From: Nocardia sp. NBC_00403
GTDB taxonomy: Bacteria > Actinomycetota > Actinomycetes > Mycobacteriales > Mycobacteriaceae
Assembly: GCF_036046055.1 (NCBI RefSeq)
Contig: NZ_CP107939.1
Span: 3,596,001 to 3,660,000, forward strand
Direction: 5' to 3'
Length of the DNA stretch: 64,000 nucleotides
In this document: positions 37,481 to 45,189 of the stretch, piece by piece
Numbering within the stretch: the first letter of the stretch is position 1
How the letters are laid out: the number at the start of each line of letters is the position of its first letter
Position numbers and translations under genes: made by a program
The notes under the pieces: generated by a model
Databases searched by the model: none
The model's input: only the letters and a program-made list of their open reading frames with translations
What the model was told of the DNA's origin: nothing

Positions 37481-37526
37481 ACGGCCGGGAGCGCAGACTC
37501 GTGCGCTCCCGGCCGGACGAAATAGA

Positions 37527-38249
37527 TCAGCTGGCGGCCGATTCCGGAATGCGGGCAGCTTCGCGCGGCCCGGAGGGCACGCCCTTCTTGAGGCTGGCCG
37601 CGTACACATCGACGTACTCTTGGCCGCCGAGCTGCATGAGCTCGTACATGACCTCGTCGGTGACAGCGCGTTCGACGAAGCGGTTGCCGCCCATGCCTTC
37701 GTAGCGCGAGAAGTCGATCGGGGTACCGAATTTGACGGTGACCTTGCGGCGACGCCAGCGGAACGGTCCGGGCGGGCTGACCTCGTCGGTGCCGATGACG
37801 GCAACCGGGATGACGGGGACGCCGGTCTCGAGGGCGAGCCGCGCCAGGCCGGTCTTGCCCTTGTACAGGCGGCCGTCGGGGGAGCGGGTGCCTTCGGGGT
37901 ACAGGCCGACGAGGCGGCCCTGATCGAGCAGCTTGCGCGCCGCGTTGAGGGCGTCCTCGGCGGCGTCGGCACCGGTGCGGTCGATGGGGAACTGACCGGA
38001 GGTGGTGAAGAACCACTTCTGGAAGGCGCCCTTGATGCCCGGGGTATTGAAGTACTCGGCCTTGGCCAGATAGTTGATTCGCCGCGGACTCAGCAGCGGC
38101 GCGAACAGCCAGTCCGCGAAGGAGAGGTGATTACCCGCCATGATTGCCGGACCGTCCGTCGGAATGTTCTCTACACCCTCGACCGTGGGCCTGTTGTAGA
38201 GATGCATGAACGGTCCCAGCAGCACATACTTCAGCAGCCAGTAGAACAT
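37527..38249 (-). CDS. 1-acyl-sn-glycerol-3-phosphate acyltransferase (PlsC-like)
   Basis: 240 residues with an N-terminal membrane-associating segment (MFYWLLKYVLLGPFMHLY). The four acyltransferase blocks are NHLSFADWLF (H-x4-D, ~residues 38-43), GQFPIDRTG, LYPEGTRSPDGRLYKGKTG (~106-124) and VPVIPVAVIG. These enzymes acylate lysophosphatidate or related lipids on the inner membrane face. The homologue in M. tuberculosis is Rv2182c, in the same gene neighbourhood with the ArsA-like and SRPBCC genes. ATG 38249 has a GGGGGAAGG ribosome-binding site. Confidence 0.92.
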   Translation of the reverse strand: MFYWLLKYVLLGPFMHLYNRPTVEGVENIPTDGPAIMAGNHLSFADWLFAPLLSPRRINYLAKAEYFNTPGIKGAFQKWFFTTSGQFPIDRTGADAAEDALNAARKLLDQGRLVGLYPEGTRSPDGRLYKGKTGLARLALETGVPVIPVAVIGTDEVSPPGPFRWRRRKVTVKFGTPIDFSRYEGMGGNRFVERAVTDEVMYELMQLGGQEYVDVYAASLKKGVPSGPREAARIPESAAS

Positions 38250-38383
38250 GACGTCCTTCCCCCGAAACCGGGATCGTTGCGGGCACACCTGCTTCAATTG
38301 CCGACTTTACCGCTGGTTACAGATCACATCCAAGCCGAGCGGCGTATCTCACCACATGTTCTCAGTGGCTGATTGGTCTGTTC

Positions 38384-39397
38384 TCAGTGGCTGGTACGAG
38401 CGACTCGCGATCGGCCGCGACCGGTGTCGGCGAGAGTGGCCCGCGCGAGTTCGGCGGCGCCGATCATGCCCGCGGCCTCACCCAGTTGTGTGGTGCGGAT
38501 TCTGGCCAGCGGGCGGTGGCCTGCGCCGGTGATCGCGCGGGCGTATTCCTCGCGCGCCTCGTCGAGGAACAGCGGCGCCGAACTGCTCACTCCGCCCGCG
38601 ATGACGACGAGATCCGGGTCGAAAATGTCGCTGACGAAGGCGAGACCGAGTCCGAGCCAACGTGCGAAGTCCGCCATGACCTGCACCGCGAGCGGGTCGC
38701 CGTCCTGTGCGGCTCCGGCGACCCGACGTCCGGTCAACGAGCCGGGATCGCGGAAGATATCCCTGGCCAGCACCGTCGAATGCACCGGGTCGGTGGCCAG
38801 CATCTCGATCGCGGTGTCGGCCAGCGCTGTTCCGCTGCAATACCTTTCCCAGCAACCGCGCTTCCCGCACGGGCAGGCCCGCCCGTCCGGCACCACCTGT
38901 AGATGCCCCAGCTCCGGCGCGACACCGTGGGTGCCTCGATACAGTTCGCCGTCGATGAGCAGCGCCGCACCGATGCCGGTGCCGATCGCGACGAGCACGA
39001 CGTTGTGCCCGCCCGCCGCCGCACCGAATCGGTATTCGGCCCACGCCGCCGCATTGGCGTCGTGTTCCAGGATCACCGGAAGCTCGAGACGCTCGCTCAG
39101 CCGCCGCGCGACCGGGGTGTCCTTCCACGGCAGGTGCGGTGCGAACCGCACGGTCGAACGGTCGGCGGTGATGAACCCGGCCACGGCCAGCCCCACCGCG
39201 CCGATCGGGTGCCGACGGCACAGTTCGCGGACTACCCGGTCCAATGCGTCTTCCAGAGCGCGTGCCGAATGCGGTGTCGGCGCCTGCACGGTGTCGAGCA
39301 TCTCGCCGTCGCCATCGACCACCGAGGCGCGAATGTTGGTGCCGCCGACGTCGATACCGACCGTCAGCGGCCGCGCGCCCGCCATCTGGCGCGTCAT
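38384..39397 (-). CDS. ROK-family sugar kinase (glucokinase-like)
   Basis: 337 residues. The ATP-binding DVGGTNIR motif is at ~residues 15-22, and the catalytic Asp lies in LEHDANAAAWAEYRFG. The ROK zinc knuckle is GHLQVVPDGRACPCGKRGCWERY (three cysteines plus an upstream His), and IAGGVSSS follows in the C-terminal lobe. This pattern fits actinobacterial ATP-dependent glucokinases. The start overlaps the stop of the CxxCxxC protein gene by 4 bp, so it is translationally coupled to the ArsA-like operon, an unusual partnership for a glucokinase. Confidence 0.93.
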   Translation of the reverse strand: MTRQMAGARPLTVGIDVGGTNIRASVVDGDGEMLDTVQAPTPHSARALEDALDRVVRELCRRHPIGAVGLAVAGFITADRSTVRFAPHLPWKDTPVARRLSERLELPVILEHDANAAAWAEYRFGAAAGGHNVVLVAIGTGIGAALLIDGELYRGTHGVAPELGHLQVVPDGRACPCGKRGCWERYCSGTALADTAIEMLATDPVHSTVLARDIFRDPGSLTGRRVAGAAQDGDPLAVQVMADFARWLGLGLAFVSDIFDPDLVVIAGGVSSSAPLFLDEAREEYARAITGAGHRPLARIRTTQLGEAAGMIGAAELARATLADTGRGRSRVARTSH

Positions 39398-39954
39398 GCC
39401 TTGATCGTCACGGGAATGCCGACGTACCGGGAACGCGTTCGGCCGGAGCGCTGCGCGGTATGACCGTCGCGTGGGTGCGCTGCTGTGCTGTCGTCGTTCG
39501 GCATCGAGTCATCTCGTGGTGTGTGATTGTGGGACACAGAGTTATCGTCCGATGGGGCTGTCGGCGCAACGTCGTCGGGTTGCCACACCGGCTCTACGGG
39601 CACTCCGGCCAGCGCCTCGCGCAGCACCGTGACGATCGCGGTGCCGTGATCTGCGACCGCGGCGAGCACGTCATGGTGCTCACCGCGTACCAGCGCCGCG
39701 GCCGCACACACTGGGCACCAACTGCAACTCGACCATTCGGTCTGGCCCTCGACAGCGGCGTGCCGCAACATCGGTTCGACTCGCTCCAAGACGACCTCGG
39801 CCAGCAATTTCAGTTCCGCCGCGAACTCGCCGAGCCCATCGACGTCGTCGAAAATGCCCGATCCGGGACGCTGGCCGCGGCCGGAATCTGCCTGGGCGCC
39901 GCCGCCATCCATACCGTGCCGTCGTTCGTCGCCCGCGTCATCACTGCCGCTCAT
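39394..39954 (-). CDS. Conserved actinobacterial protein with CxxCxxC motif
   Basis: 186 residues, soluble. The central region (FAAELKLLAEVVLERVEPMLRHAA) is helical and is followed by SSCSWCPVCAAAALVRGEHHDVLAAVADHG, where C-x2-C-x2-C plus two histidines could bind a metal or cluster. The C-terminal third is Asp/Ser/His-rich and poorly conserved. It overlaps both neighbours by 4 bp (ArsA-like ATPase upstream, ROK kinase downstream). M. tuberculosis has an equivalent small gene (Rv2183c) next to Rv2184c, so the ATPase and this protein probably act together; the function is unknown. Confidence 0.82.
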   Translation of the reverse strand: MSGSDDAGDERRHGMDGGGAQADSGRGQRPGSGIFDDVDGLGEFAAELKLLAEVVLERVEPMLRHAAVEGQTEWSSCSWCPVCAAAALVRGEHHDVLAAVADHGTAIVTVLREALAGVPVEPVWQPDDVAPTAPSDDNSVSHNHTPRDDSMPNDDSTAAHPRDGHTAQRSGRTRSRYVGIPVTIKA

Positions 39955-41201
39955 GTCGGCCAGGCCTCCGGGTCGGGACGAAAACGGACGACCAGATAGC
40001 CCCCGTCGAGTTCGGCTGCGTCGACCGTGCACCGCCGCAACACCGGTGCCAGGCGCACGCGTCGGCGGGTCCCGTCCGCTCCCACGATCAAATCGTCCTC
40101 CACTCGTCCCAGTCGCAGCGTCGCCGAATCGACGACGGGCAGGTGCATTCGCAACGCGTACACCGAATGCAGTCCGGTGCCCGATTCCCATCGAACCACC
40201 GGATCCCCGGAACTTGTGCGAACCTCTGCGGGATTGTCGCGCAGCGCCGAGTCCGCGTCCACCGCATACGACAGCGCCGCCAGCGAAGCGAGCCCGACCG
40301 GTTCGGGGCCGCTGTGCTGGGCGATCACTACCGGGATGCCCGGGAGATCGCGCTGTAACCGTGCGATGACGTCCAGTTGTTCGCTGCGCCGGTTCAGATA
40401 CCAGTGCACCGCGGGATGCGCCGCCTCGGCCGGCTCCGTGGGCGCGGGCGGCAGTACTTTGTTCACCACGACAGCGTCCAGTCGCAGGCCGAGCAGGGCG
40501 GCGGCCGAGCGAACCCGCTCGGATTCGGCAACCGCCACCTGTTCGGCGACAGTGATCAGCCTGGCCCCGGTGCGGCCGTGGTCGGCGAGCAGATCACGCA
40601 CCTCGGTGACCGCGGCGACGATCTTCTCGACGGTCGCCGCCAGCACCGCGCGGCGCAGATCGGTACCGATCGTGCTCATCGCGCGTGCGTGTGGCGGCCA
40701 GATCCGTTCCACGTAGCCGAGCAGCGTATCGGGCGCGGTCATGATGCGCAGCATGTCCGCCGAGGGCGGGCAGTCCACCACGATCACATCCCAGTCGTCC
40801 TCGTTCGCGAACTGGGTGATCTCCACCAGCATCAACAATTCCTGCACGCCGGGTAGCCCCGTCAGCTCGGCGGGATCGAGCGCCGCGACATCGATACCGT
40901 GCTCGTGCCCGGAGTCCGACGCCAGTATCCGCACTACCTCGTGGAACCGATCCTCCAGCAGCGCAAGGGAATCCACCTCGATCACGTCGAGGCCGGGCAT
41001 AACGTTCGCGATCCCGGTCACCGTGCCGGCATCGTGCGGGAATCGGAATCCGAGCGCGTCGCCCAGCGAATGCGCCTGGTCGAGGGAGGCCACCAGCACC
41101 TGGGAACCAGCCCGCGCGTACGACATCGCGGTCGCGCACGCCAATGTCGTCTTACCGACTCCGCCTTTGCCGATGAACAGCTCGACCCGGGTGCGGCGCA
41201 C
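39951..41201 (-). CDS. ArsA/GET3-like ATPase
   Basis: 416 residues. The deviant Walker A FIGKGGVGKTTLACATA is at ~residues 9-25, switch-like VASLDQAHSLGDALG follows, and IVVDCPPSADMLRIMTAP carries Walker B and switch II. The C-terminal ~90 residues form a separate domain (LHSVYALRMHLPVVDSATLRLGRVEDDLIVGADG TRR..). No arsenite-binding Cys triad is seen, so arsenic transport is unlikely. GET3-type ATPases target membrane proteins, but actinobacterial members (Rv2184c homologues) are uncharacterised. It forms an operon with the CxxCxxC protein and ROK kinase, and an SRPBCC gene ends 14 bp upstream. Confidence 0.9.
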   Translation of the reverse strand: MRRTRVELFIGKGGVGKTTLACATAMSYARAGSQVLVASLDQAHSLGDALGFRFPHDAGTVTGIANVMPGLDVIEVDSLALLEDRFHEVVRILASDSGHEHGIDVAALDPAELTGLPGVQELLMLVEITQFANEDDWDVIVVDCPPSADMLRIMTAPDTLLGYVERIWPPHARAMSTIGTDLRRAVLAATVEKIVAAVTEVRDLLADHGRTGARLITVAEQVAVAESERVRSAAALLGLRLDAVVVNKVLPPAPTEPAEAAHPAVHWYLNRRSEQLDVIARLQRDLPGIPVVIAQHSGPEPVGLASLAALSYAVDADSALRDNPAEVRTSSGDPVVRWESGTGLHSVYALRMHLPVVDSATLRLGRVEDDLIVGADGTRRRVRLAPVLRRCTVDAAELDGGYLVVRFRPDPEAWPT

Positions 41202-41215
41202 GGTACTGTGCGCGA

Positions 41216-41662
41216 TCAGCCTTCGACCCGTTTCTTCAGTTCCTTCAGCGCGGTATCGGTGATCACCTTCTCGGCCTTGCGCTTGAACATGCCGATCATC
41301 GGGATGTTCAGGTCGACGGTCAGCTCGTAGGTCACCTGCGTGGTGCCATCGGGCTGGTCGATGAGTTCGTAAGTGCCGTCCTGTGCCTTCTGCAGGTCAC
41401 CGCTGACGAGGGTCCAGCTGACGGCCTTGTCATCGGGACGCCAGGTATAGGACAGCACGTAGGTGTCCTTGACGACGCCGGCATCGAGCACGAACCGCGC
41501 GGTCCGCACCCGGCCGTCGGCACTCTTGTCCAACACTTCGACGGACTTGGCTGCCGAAACCCACTCCGGGTAGGACTCCAGATCGGCGATGACGGACATC
41601 ACCCGCTGCGATGGTGCCTCGATGATGATCGACCTCTGGGTCCTGTCGGCCATGGCGGACAA
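41216..41662 (-). CDS. SRPBCC-family protein (Rv2185c-like)
   Basis: 148 residues with the START/Bet v1-like helix-grip fold. It has an N-terminal IIIEAPSQRVMSVIADLESYPEWVSAAKSVEVL, antiparallel strands (VRTARFVLDAGVVKDTYVLSYTWRPDDKAVSW) and a long C-terminal helix (AEKVITDTALKELKKRV). These proteins bind hydrophobic ligands; many polyketide cyclases and lipid carriers share the fold. The GTG at 41662 with AGGAA ~7 bases upstream is the likely start, with ATG 41653 as an alternative. It immediately precedes the ArsA-like gene and likely belongs to the same transcript. Confidence 0.88.
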   Translation of the reverse strand: MSAMADRTQRSIIIEAPSQRVMSVIADLESYPEWVSAAKSVEVLDKSADGRVRTARFVLDAGVVKDTYVLSYTWRPDDKAVSWTLVSGDLQKAQDGTYELIDQPDGTTQVTYELTVDLNIPMIGMFKRKAEKVITDTALKELKKRVEG

Positions 41663-41738
41663 CGGTTCCTTTCCAGCTACGGGTGCTGTGCCTTCTATTG
41701 TGCTGTGGCCTAGATGATGTGGTGAGCGGGTGTGCGCG

Positions 41739-42128
41739 TCAGTCTGCGTTCGCGGGCGCGATGCCGGCCGGGCGGCCTGCCTCCAGTCGCGCCTTCACCT
41801 CGAAAGACATGTTCTTGCCCGCCACCCGGCGTGCCCGATTGGCGGCGAGCAGCTGACGTGGCGACATCCGGTTCGCCGACCAGGGCTCGGCATGCAGGAA
41901 GTAGTGCAGGATCACCCCGTCGAGCGAGGGCTCCAGCCATACCTCCATGGTTCCGGTCAGCCCGCCGGTCACCGACCAGCGGATTCCCTTGTCGCCCCGG
42001 TCCTCTCGGACCTCCAGGGTGAGGTCGGGCCACCAGCGGCGCCAATTGTTCGGTGCCGCCACGACGTCGGCGACCGCGGACCCGTCGGCGGCGACGAAGG
42101 TCATATCTGCGACCTGGATGCTGCTCAC
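41739..42128 (-). CDS. SRPBCC-family protein (Rv2186c-like)
   Basis: 129 residues. The sequence VADMTFVAADGSAVADVVAAPNNWRRWWPDLTLEVREDRGDKGIRWSV and GTMEVWLEPSLDGVILHYFLHAEP matches the polyketide-cyclase/dehydrase (SRPBCC) fold, with a conserved WRRWWPDL motif. The C-terminal helix is basic (RARRVAGKNMSFEVKARLEAG). A GTG start at 42128 has TACGCT 7 nt upstream, implying a leaderless mRNA. Two consecutive SRPBCC genes before an ArsA-like ATPase are conserved in mycolata from memory; they may form a lipid-ligand module with the nearby acyltransferase. Confidence 0.82.
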   Translation of the reverse strand: MSSIQVADMTFVAADGSAVADVVAAPNNWRRWWPDLTLEVREDRGDKGIRWSVTGGLTGTMEVWLEPSLDGVILHYFLHAEPWSANRMSPRQLLAANRARRVAGKNMSFEVKARLEAGRPAGIAPANAD

Positions 42129-42135
42129 CTCGCTG

Positions 42136-42141
42136 AGCGTA
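42136..42141 (-). promoter_or_regulatory. -10 hexamer TACGCT for the SRPBCC gene (leaderless)
   Basis: Minus-strand TACGCT, 7 nt before the GTG at 42128. Confidence 0.5.
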
Positions 42142-42231
42142 ATGGATGGCCTGCCAGGACGACGCTCCGCTCCGCTCGGCTCTCGTCGTGGCAGGCAGCC
42201 ACCGGCGGTACACCGTCCCGTTGGGCGGTGT

Positions 42232-43359
42232 TCACCGCAACAAGTGGCGCAATCGAGCGCCGAGACTGTCCCATCGCCACTGCTGCTCCACCCAGGCCCG
42301 GCCCTCGGCGCCCATCTTGGCGGCGGCGTCGCGATCGGACAGGATGCCGACAATGGCCTCGACGATCTCCGAGGTCTTGCGGCCGTCCACCACCCGGCCG
42401 GTCTTACCCTCCAACACCGTCTCCGGCGCGCCACCCGAGCGACCCGCCACCACCGGAACACCCGCGGCCGACGCCTCCAAATACACGATGCCGAGCCCCT
42501 CGACATCGAGGCCGGCACCGCGCGTGCGACACGGCATCGCAAAGACATCCGCGAGCGTGTGATGTGCGGCCAGCTCCGACGACGGCACTCGCCCGGTGAA
42601 CACCACGTCGTCGCCGACACCGAGCGCCGCCGCGAGCCCGTGCAGCTTCTCCTCGTACGGCCCGCCGCCCGCGATCACCAACACTGCGCCGGGGATGCGC
42701 TCGCGGATCTCGCGCATGGCGACGATCAGCGCATCCTGGCCCTTACGGGGCACCAGCCGAGACAGACACAGAATGGTCGGCCGATCATCGAGCCCATAAC
42801 GATCGCGCAGCTCCGCCCGCGCCGCCGGATCCGGCCGGAACACCTCGGTGTCGACCCCCGGCGGCAGATACTCCAACGCCGCATTCGCGCCGAATGCGGA
42901 CGCGAACCGGCCACGCGTATACCGACTGACATACGTGATGACATCGGTGTGCTCGCCGATCTGCCGCAACGCCTGCCTGGCGCCGGGCAACATCGACCAG
43001 CCGACCTCATGTCCATGCGTACTCGCCAGAATGCGCTCGGCCCCCGCCCGCCGCAGCATCGGCGACATCAACGCCAACGGCGCCGCCGCACCGAACCAGA
43101 CGGTGTCACACTTCTCACTACGCAATAACCGTGCCGCCCGCCGCATCACCAGCGGCGTCGGCAACATCAACGTGGTCGGATGACGAACCACCTGAAACTT
43201 CTGCTTGGCATCGAATTTCAGATGACTGTCCCCACGCCACCTCGGCGCATAGACAACCAGATCATCCGGCGGCAGCTCACCGGCCAACGCTTGCAGGTAC
43301 GACTGGATACCGCCTGGCCGAGGCGGGAAATCATTGGTAACCAGCAGAGTTCGGGCCAT
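42232..43359 (-). CDS. pimB: GDP-mannose-dependent alpha-(1,6)-phosphatidylinositol monomannoside mannosyltransferase PimB'
   Basis: 375-residue GT-B glycosyltransferase of family GT4, which adds the second mannose to PIM1 on the cytoplasmic membrane face, starting PIM/LM/LAM synthesis. The N-terminal glycine loop NDFPPRPGGIQSYLQALAG, STHGHEVGWSMLPGARQ, SRYTRGRF and LPPGVDTEVF blocks are present. The C-terminal donor motif LEASAAGVPVVAGRSGGAPETVLEGKTG is also intact, with GLDVEGLGIVYLE preceding it. ATG 43359 has TAGGTT 7 nt upstream (leaderless). A repeat-filled 800-bp region lies upstream. The fadD15 gene that separates it from Rv2186c in M. tuberculosis is not present. Confidence 0.94.
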   Translation of the reverse strand: MARTLLVTNDFPPRPGGIQSYLQALAGELPPDDLVVYAPRWRGDSHLKFDAKQKFQVVRHPTTLMLPTPLVMRRAARLLRSEKCDTVWFGAAAPLALMSPMLRRAGAERILASTHGHEVGWSMLPGARQALRQIGEHTDVITYVSRYTRGRFASAFGANAALEYLPPGVDTEVFRPDPAARAELRDRYGLDDRPTILCLSRLVPRKGQDALIVAMREIRERIPGAVLVIAGGGPYEEKLHGLAAALGVGDDVVFTGRVPSSELAAHHTLADVFAMPCRTRGAGLDVEGLGIVYLEASAAGVPVVAGRSGGAPETVLEGKTGRVVDGRKTSEIVEAIVGILSDRDAAAKMGAEGRAWVEQQWRWDSLGARLRHLLR

Positions 43360-43366
43360 GCGCACC

Positions 43367-43372
43367 AACCTA
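43367..43372 (-). promoter_or_regulatory. -10 hexamer TAGGTT for pimB' (leaderless)
   Basis: Minus-strand TAGGTT, 7 nt before the ATG at 43359. The strong hairpins and tandem repeats at 43386-43977 lie just upstream of this promoter. Confidence 0.5.
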
Positions 43373-43385
43373 CTGTGTTGTCTTT

Positions 43386-43404
43386 GCAGCGCCTTCGGCG
43401 CTGC
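43386..43404. repeat. Perfect 8-bp hairpin with TTC loop
   Basis: GCAGCGCC (43386-43393) and GGCGCTGC (43397-43404) with a 3-nt loop, ~15 bp upstream of the proposed pimB' -10, i.e. across the likely -35 zone. Confidence 0.8.
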
Positions 43405-43407
43405 GTG

Positions 43408-43499
43408 TTCGCGGCCCCCTTGGTCTCGCTTCCGAGCGGCCGAGACTCGCGCCTGCGGCGCATGCGCTTCGGCCGCTCGGAAGCGAGACGGGCCGCGAA
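43408..43499. repeat. Long imperfect inverted repeat (~92 bp)
   Basis: The left arm (43408-43443) and right arm (43468-43499) pair over ~31 bases: a 10-bp stem TTCGCGGCCC with GGGCCGCGAA, a 5-nt bulge (43418-43422), then ~21 bp containing GTCTCGCTTCCGAGCGGCCG. It could form a cruciform or a very stable RNA stem. Confidence 0.85.
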
Positions 43500-43897
43500 C
43501 TCTAGTGCTCGATCTCGCTGCGCTCGAAAGACATCATCGTGCCGAGTAGGGGCGTCGGTAGCTGAGCTTGCGACTTCGGTGGATGCGCTGCGGCTGTAGC
43601 GAGGGTGGGATCGGGCGCGAACGCTGGTGTTCGATGTGGCTGTGCTCGGGAGGTGTCATCGTGTCGAGTGGGGGCGTCGATCGCGATCTTGCGAGTTTGG
43701 TGGGTGCGCTTCGGCTGTTGTGGGGGTGAGGTGGGCCGCGAACGCTGGTGTTCGGTGTGGCTGTGCTCGGGAGGTGTCATCGTGTCGAGTGGGGGCGTCG
43801 ATCGCGATCTTGCGAGTTTGGTGGGTGCGCTTCGGCTGTTGTGGGGGTGAGGTGGGCCGCGAACGCTGGTGTTCGGTCTCGCTGCGCTCGGGAGGTG
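43498..43897. repeat. 121-bp tandem repeat (VNTR-like), ~3.3 copies
   Basis: Units start at 43498 (diverged, 122 bp), 43620 and 43741 (nearly identical, 121 bp each), and a partial copy at 43862-43897. Each starts AACGCTGGTGTTCG and includes a GTCGATCGCGATCTTGCGAG segment. Because 121 is not a multiple of 3, reading frames shift between copies, so it is non-coding. Further fragments (GGGTGCGCTTCGG-like) recur near 44047-44070. It occupies the upstream region of pimB'. Confidence 0.93.
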
Positions 43898-43935
43898 AGG
43901 TGCGTCGGTGTCGCTGGTCGCGACCAGGTTCGATG

Positions 43936-43975
43936 CGGCTCGGCGGCTCGGCGGCTCGGCGGCTCGGCGGCTCGG
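43936..43975. repeat. Tandem 8-bp repeat, five copies (CGGCTCGG)
   Basis: Five perfect CGGCTCGG units follow the 121-bp repeat array, in the same non-coding region. Confidence 0.92.
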
Positions 43976-44166
43976 CAACAAGCTTGCTGCGGACGGTTGG
44001 TTGTAAGGCTCGCCGTGCGGCTGTTTCGGTGCTTACGGCGTTACTGGGGTGCGCTTCGGTTGTGGGGAGCTGATTGCGAAATCGCTGGCAGGGCTTGTTC
44101 TGTCTGGAGGTGTGTCGGTGGCGTTGCAGTTCAGTCGGGTGCGCTATCAGTGCGGGTTCGCAAACC

Positions 44167-45183
44167 TCAGGCGGCGCGAGGGTTGAGCCAGGTGCGCCAA
44201 TCGGCGACGAAGTCTGCTCGGGTGGTGTGTAGGACTTCCTGCAGGATTCGGTCCTCGGAGGCGGGGTCCTGTTTGCTCGCGGCGATGCGGCGGTAGAGGT
44301 CTACCAGGTGGGTTTCGTCGTATTTGTCGGCGACGAAGGCACAGATCGTCCAGGCTTGCTCGTAGGCGAGGACGGCCGGTTTGCCGGTGAATACGGCTGC
44401 CGCGGGGAGGTCGGTGGGGAGTTCGCCGGCGCGGGCTCGTGTGGTGACTGTGGGGGCGATATCGCCGAAGCGGTGGTCTTGGCCGCGGTGGGCGACGTAT
44501 TCGGCGAAGCCCTCCAGCATCCAGGAGGGAGCGCCGTCGACGGTCTCGGCGCGGGTGGCGACGTGGGTGAGTTCGTGGCGCAGCAGCGTGCGCAGCCCGT
44601 CGGGGGAGAGGCGGCGGCCTGCGTCGGGGCTGAAAACCACGCGTTGGGCTGTCGGTCGGGTGCCTGGGGCGAACGGATCGGCGATGGAGGCGGCGGCGAC
44701 GTCCTCGGGCAGGTCGGTGGTGGCGCGCAGCAGCGTGGCGAACTCGGCGGGCGCGGACGCGACGACCACCAGCGCCGACTGCGCCCAGTCAGGTCCCCAC
44801 AGGTCGGTCACAGCGGTGGTCGCCGCGCCGAGTTCGCGTGCGAGGACGTCGATTTCGATCCGCTGGGCCGGATGGCCGACGACGAGCGACTCCTGCCCGG
44901 CTCCGGTGGGCACCACGCGCGTGACGAGTTGGCCGAAGGGTTCCACGGTGCGACGCACCTGTGCCAGCCGCGGATCGTCATCGGCGGCCGCGACCTGCCC
45001 GAAGCTCTCGGCCCTGGCCTGCTGGGCGGCCCGCAGTTTCGGCAGCACCGGGTTCGGCACCATGAGCAACCCGACACACGTGGCGGTCAGCAGCATCACC
45101 ATCGCGACGGTGAGCACGAACTGGAATCGCCGCCGGGCCGATAGCCACGCGCGGACCTGCCCGACACTGCTGCGCTCGCTCAT
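44167..45183 (-). CDS. Membrane-anchored putative zinc metallopeptidase (HExxH)
   Basis: 338 residues. One N-terminal transmembrane helix (~residues 21-43, FVLTVAMVMLLTATCVGLLMV) anchors an extracytoplasmic domain. That domain has RHELTHVATR (HExxH at ~210) and, after ~20 residues, a glutamate in SWMLEGFAEYVAHRG, the gluzincin arrangement of the peptidase-MA/M1-like superfamily. No substrate is known. It sits 6 bp after the RipC-like hydrolase gene on the same strand, so it may process an envelope protein, perhaps the NlpC/P60 enzymes. M. tuberculosis has a conserved gene (Rv2189c) at this position, but I cannot confirm it shares the motif. Confidence 0.8.
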   Translation of the reverse strand: MSERSSVGQVRAWLSARRRFQFVLTVAMVMLLTATCVGLLMVPNPVLPKLRAAQQARAESFGQVAAADDDPRLAQVRRTVEPFGQLVTRVVPTGAGQESLVVGHPAQRIEIDVLARELGAATTAVTDLWGPDWAQSALVVVASAPAEFATLLRATTDLPEDVAAASIADPFAPGTRPTAQRVVFSPDAGRRLSPDGLRTLLRHELTHVATRAETVDGAPSWMLEGFAEYVAHRGQDHRFGDIAPTVTTRARAGELPTDLPAAAVFTGKPAVLAYEQAWTICAFVADKYDETHLVDLYRRIAASKQDPASEDRILQEVLHTTRADFVADWRTWLNPRAA

Positions 45184-45189
45184 AGCGAC

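Noticed and set aside
39951..41201. Arsenite-transporting ATPase (arsA)
   Set aside because: The arsenite-binding cysteine set is missing and no arsB/arsR/arsD genes are nearby; only an ArsA-like fold is supported.
43498..43977. CRISPR array
   Set aside because: Repeats are directly abutting with no unique spacers, and no cas genes occur in the window.
43605..44073. Short plus-strand frames (82-182 codons) through the 121-bp repeats
   Set aside because: The 121-bp period shifts the frame at each copy, so the same DNA is read in different frames; Cys/Trp-rich composition is unnatural.
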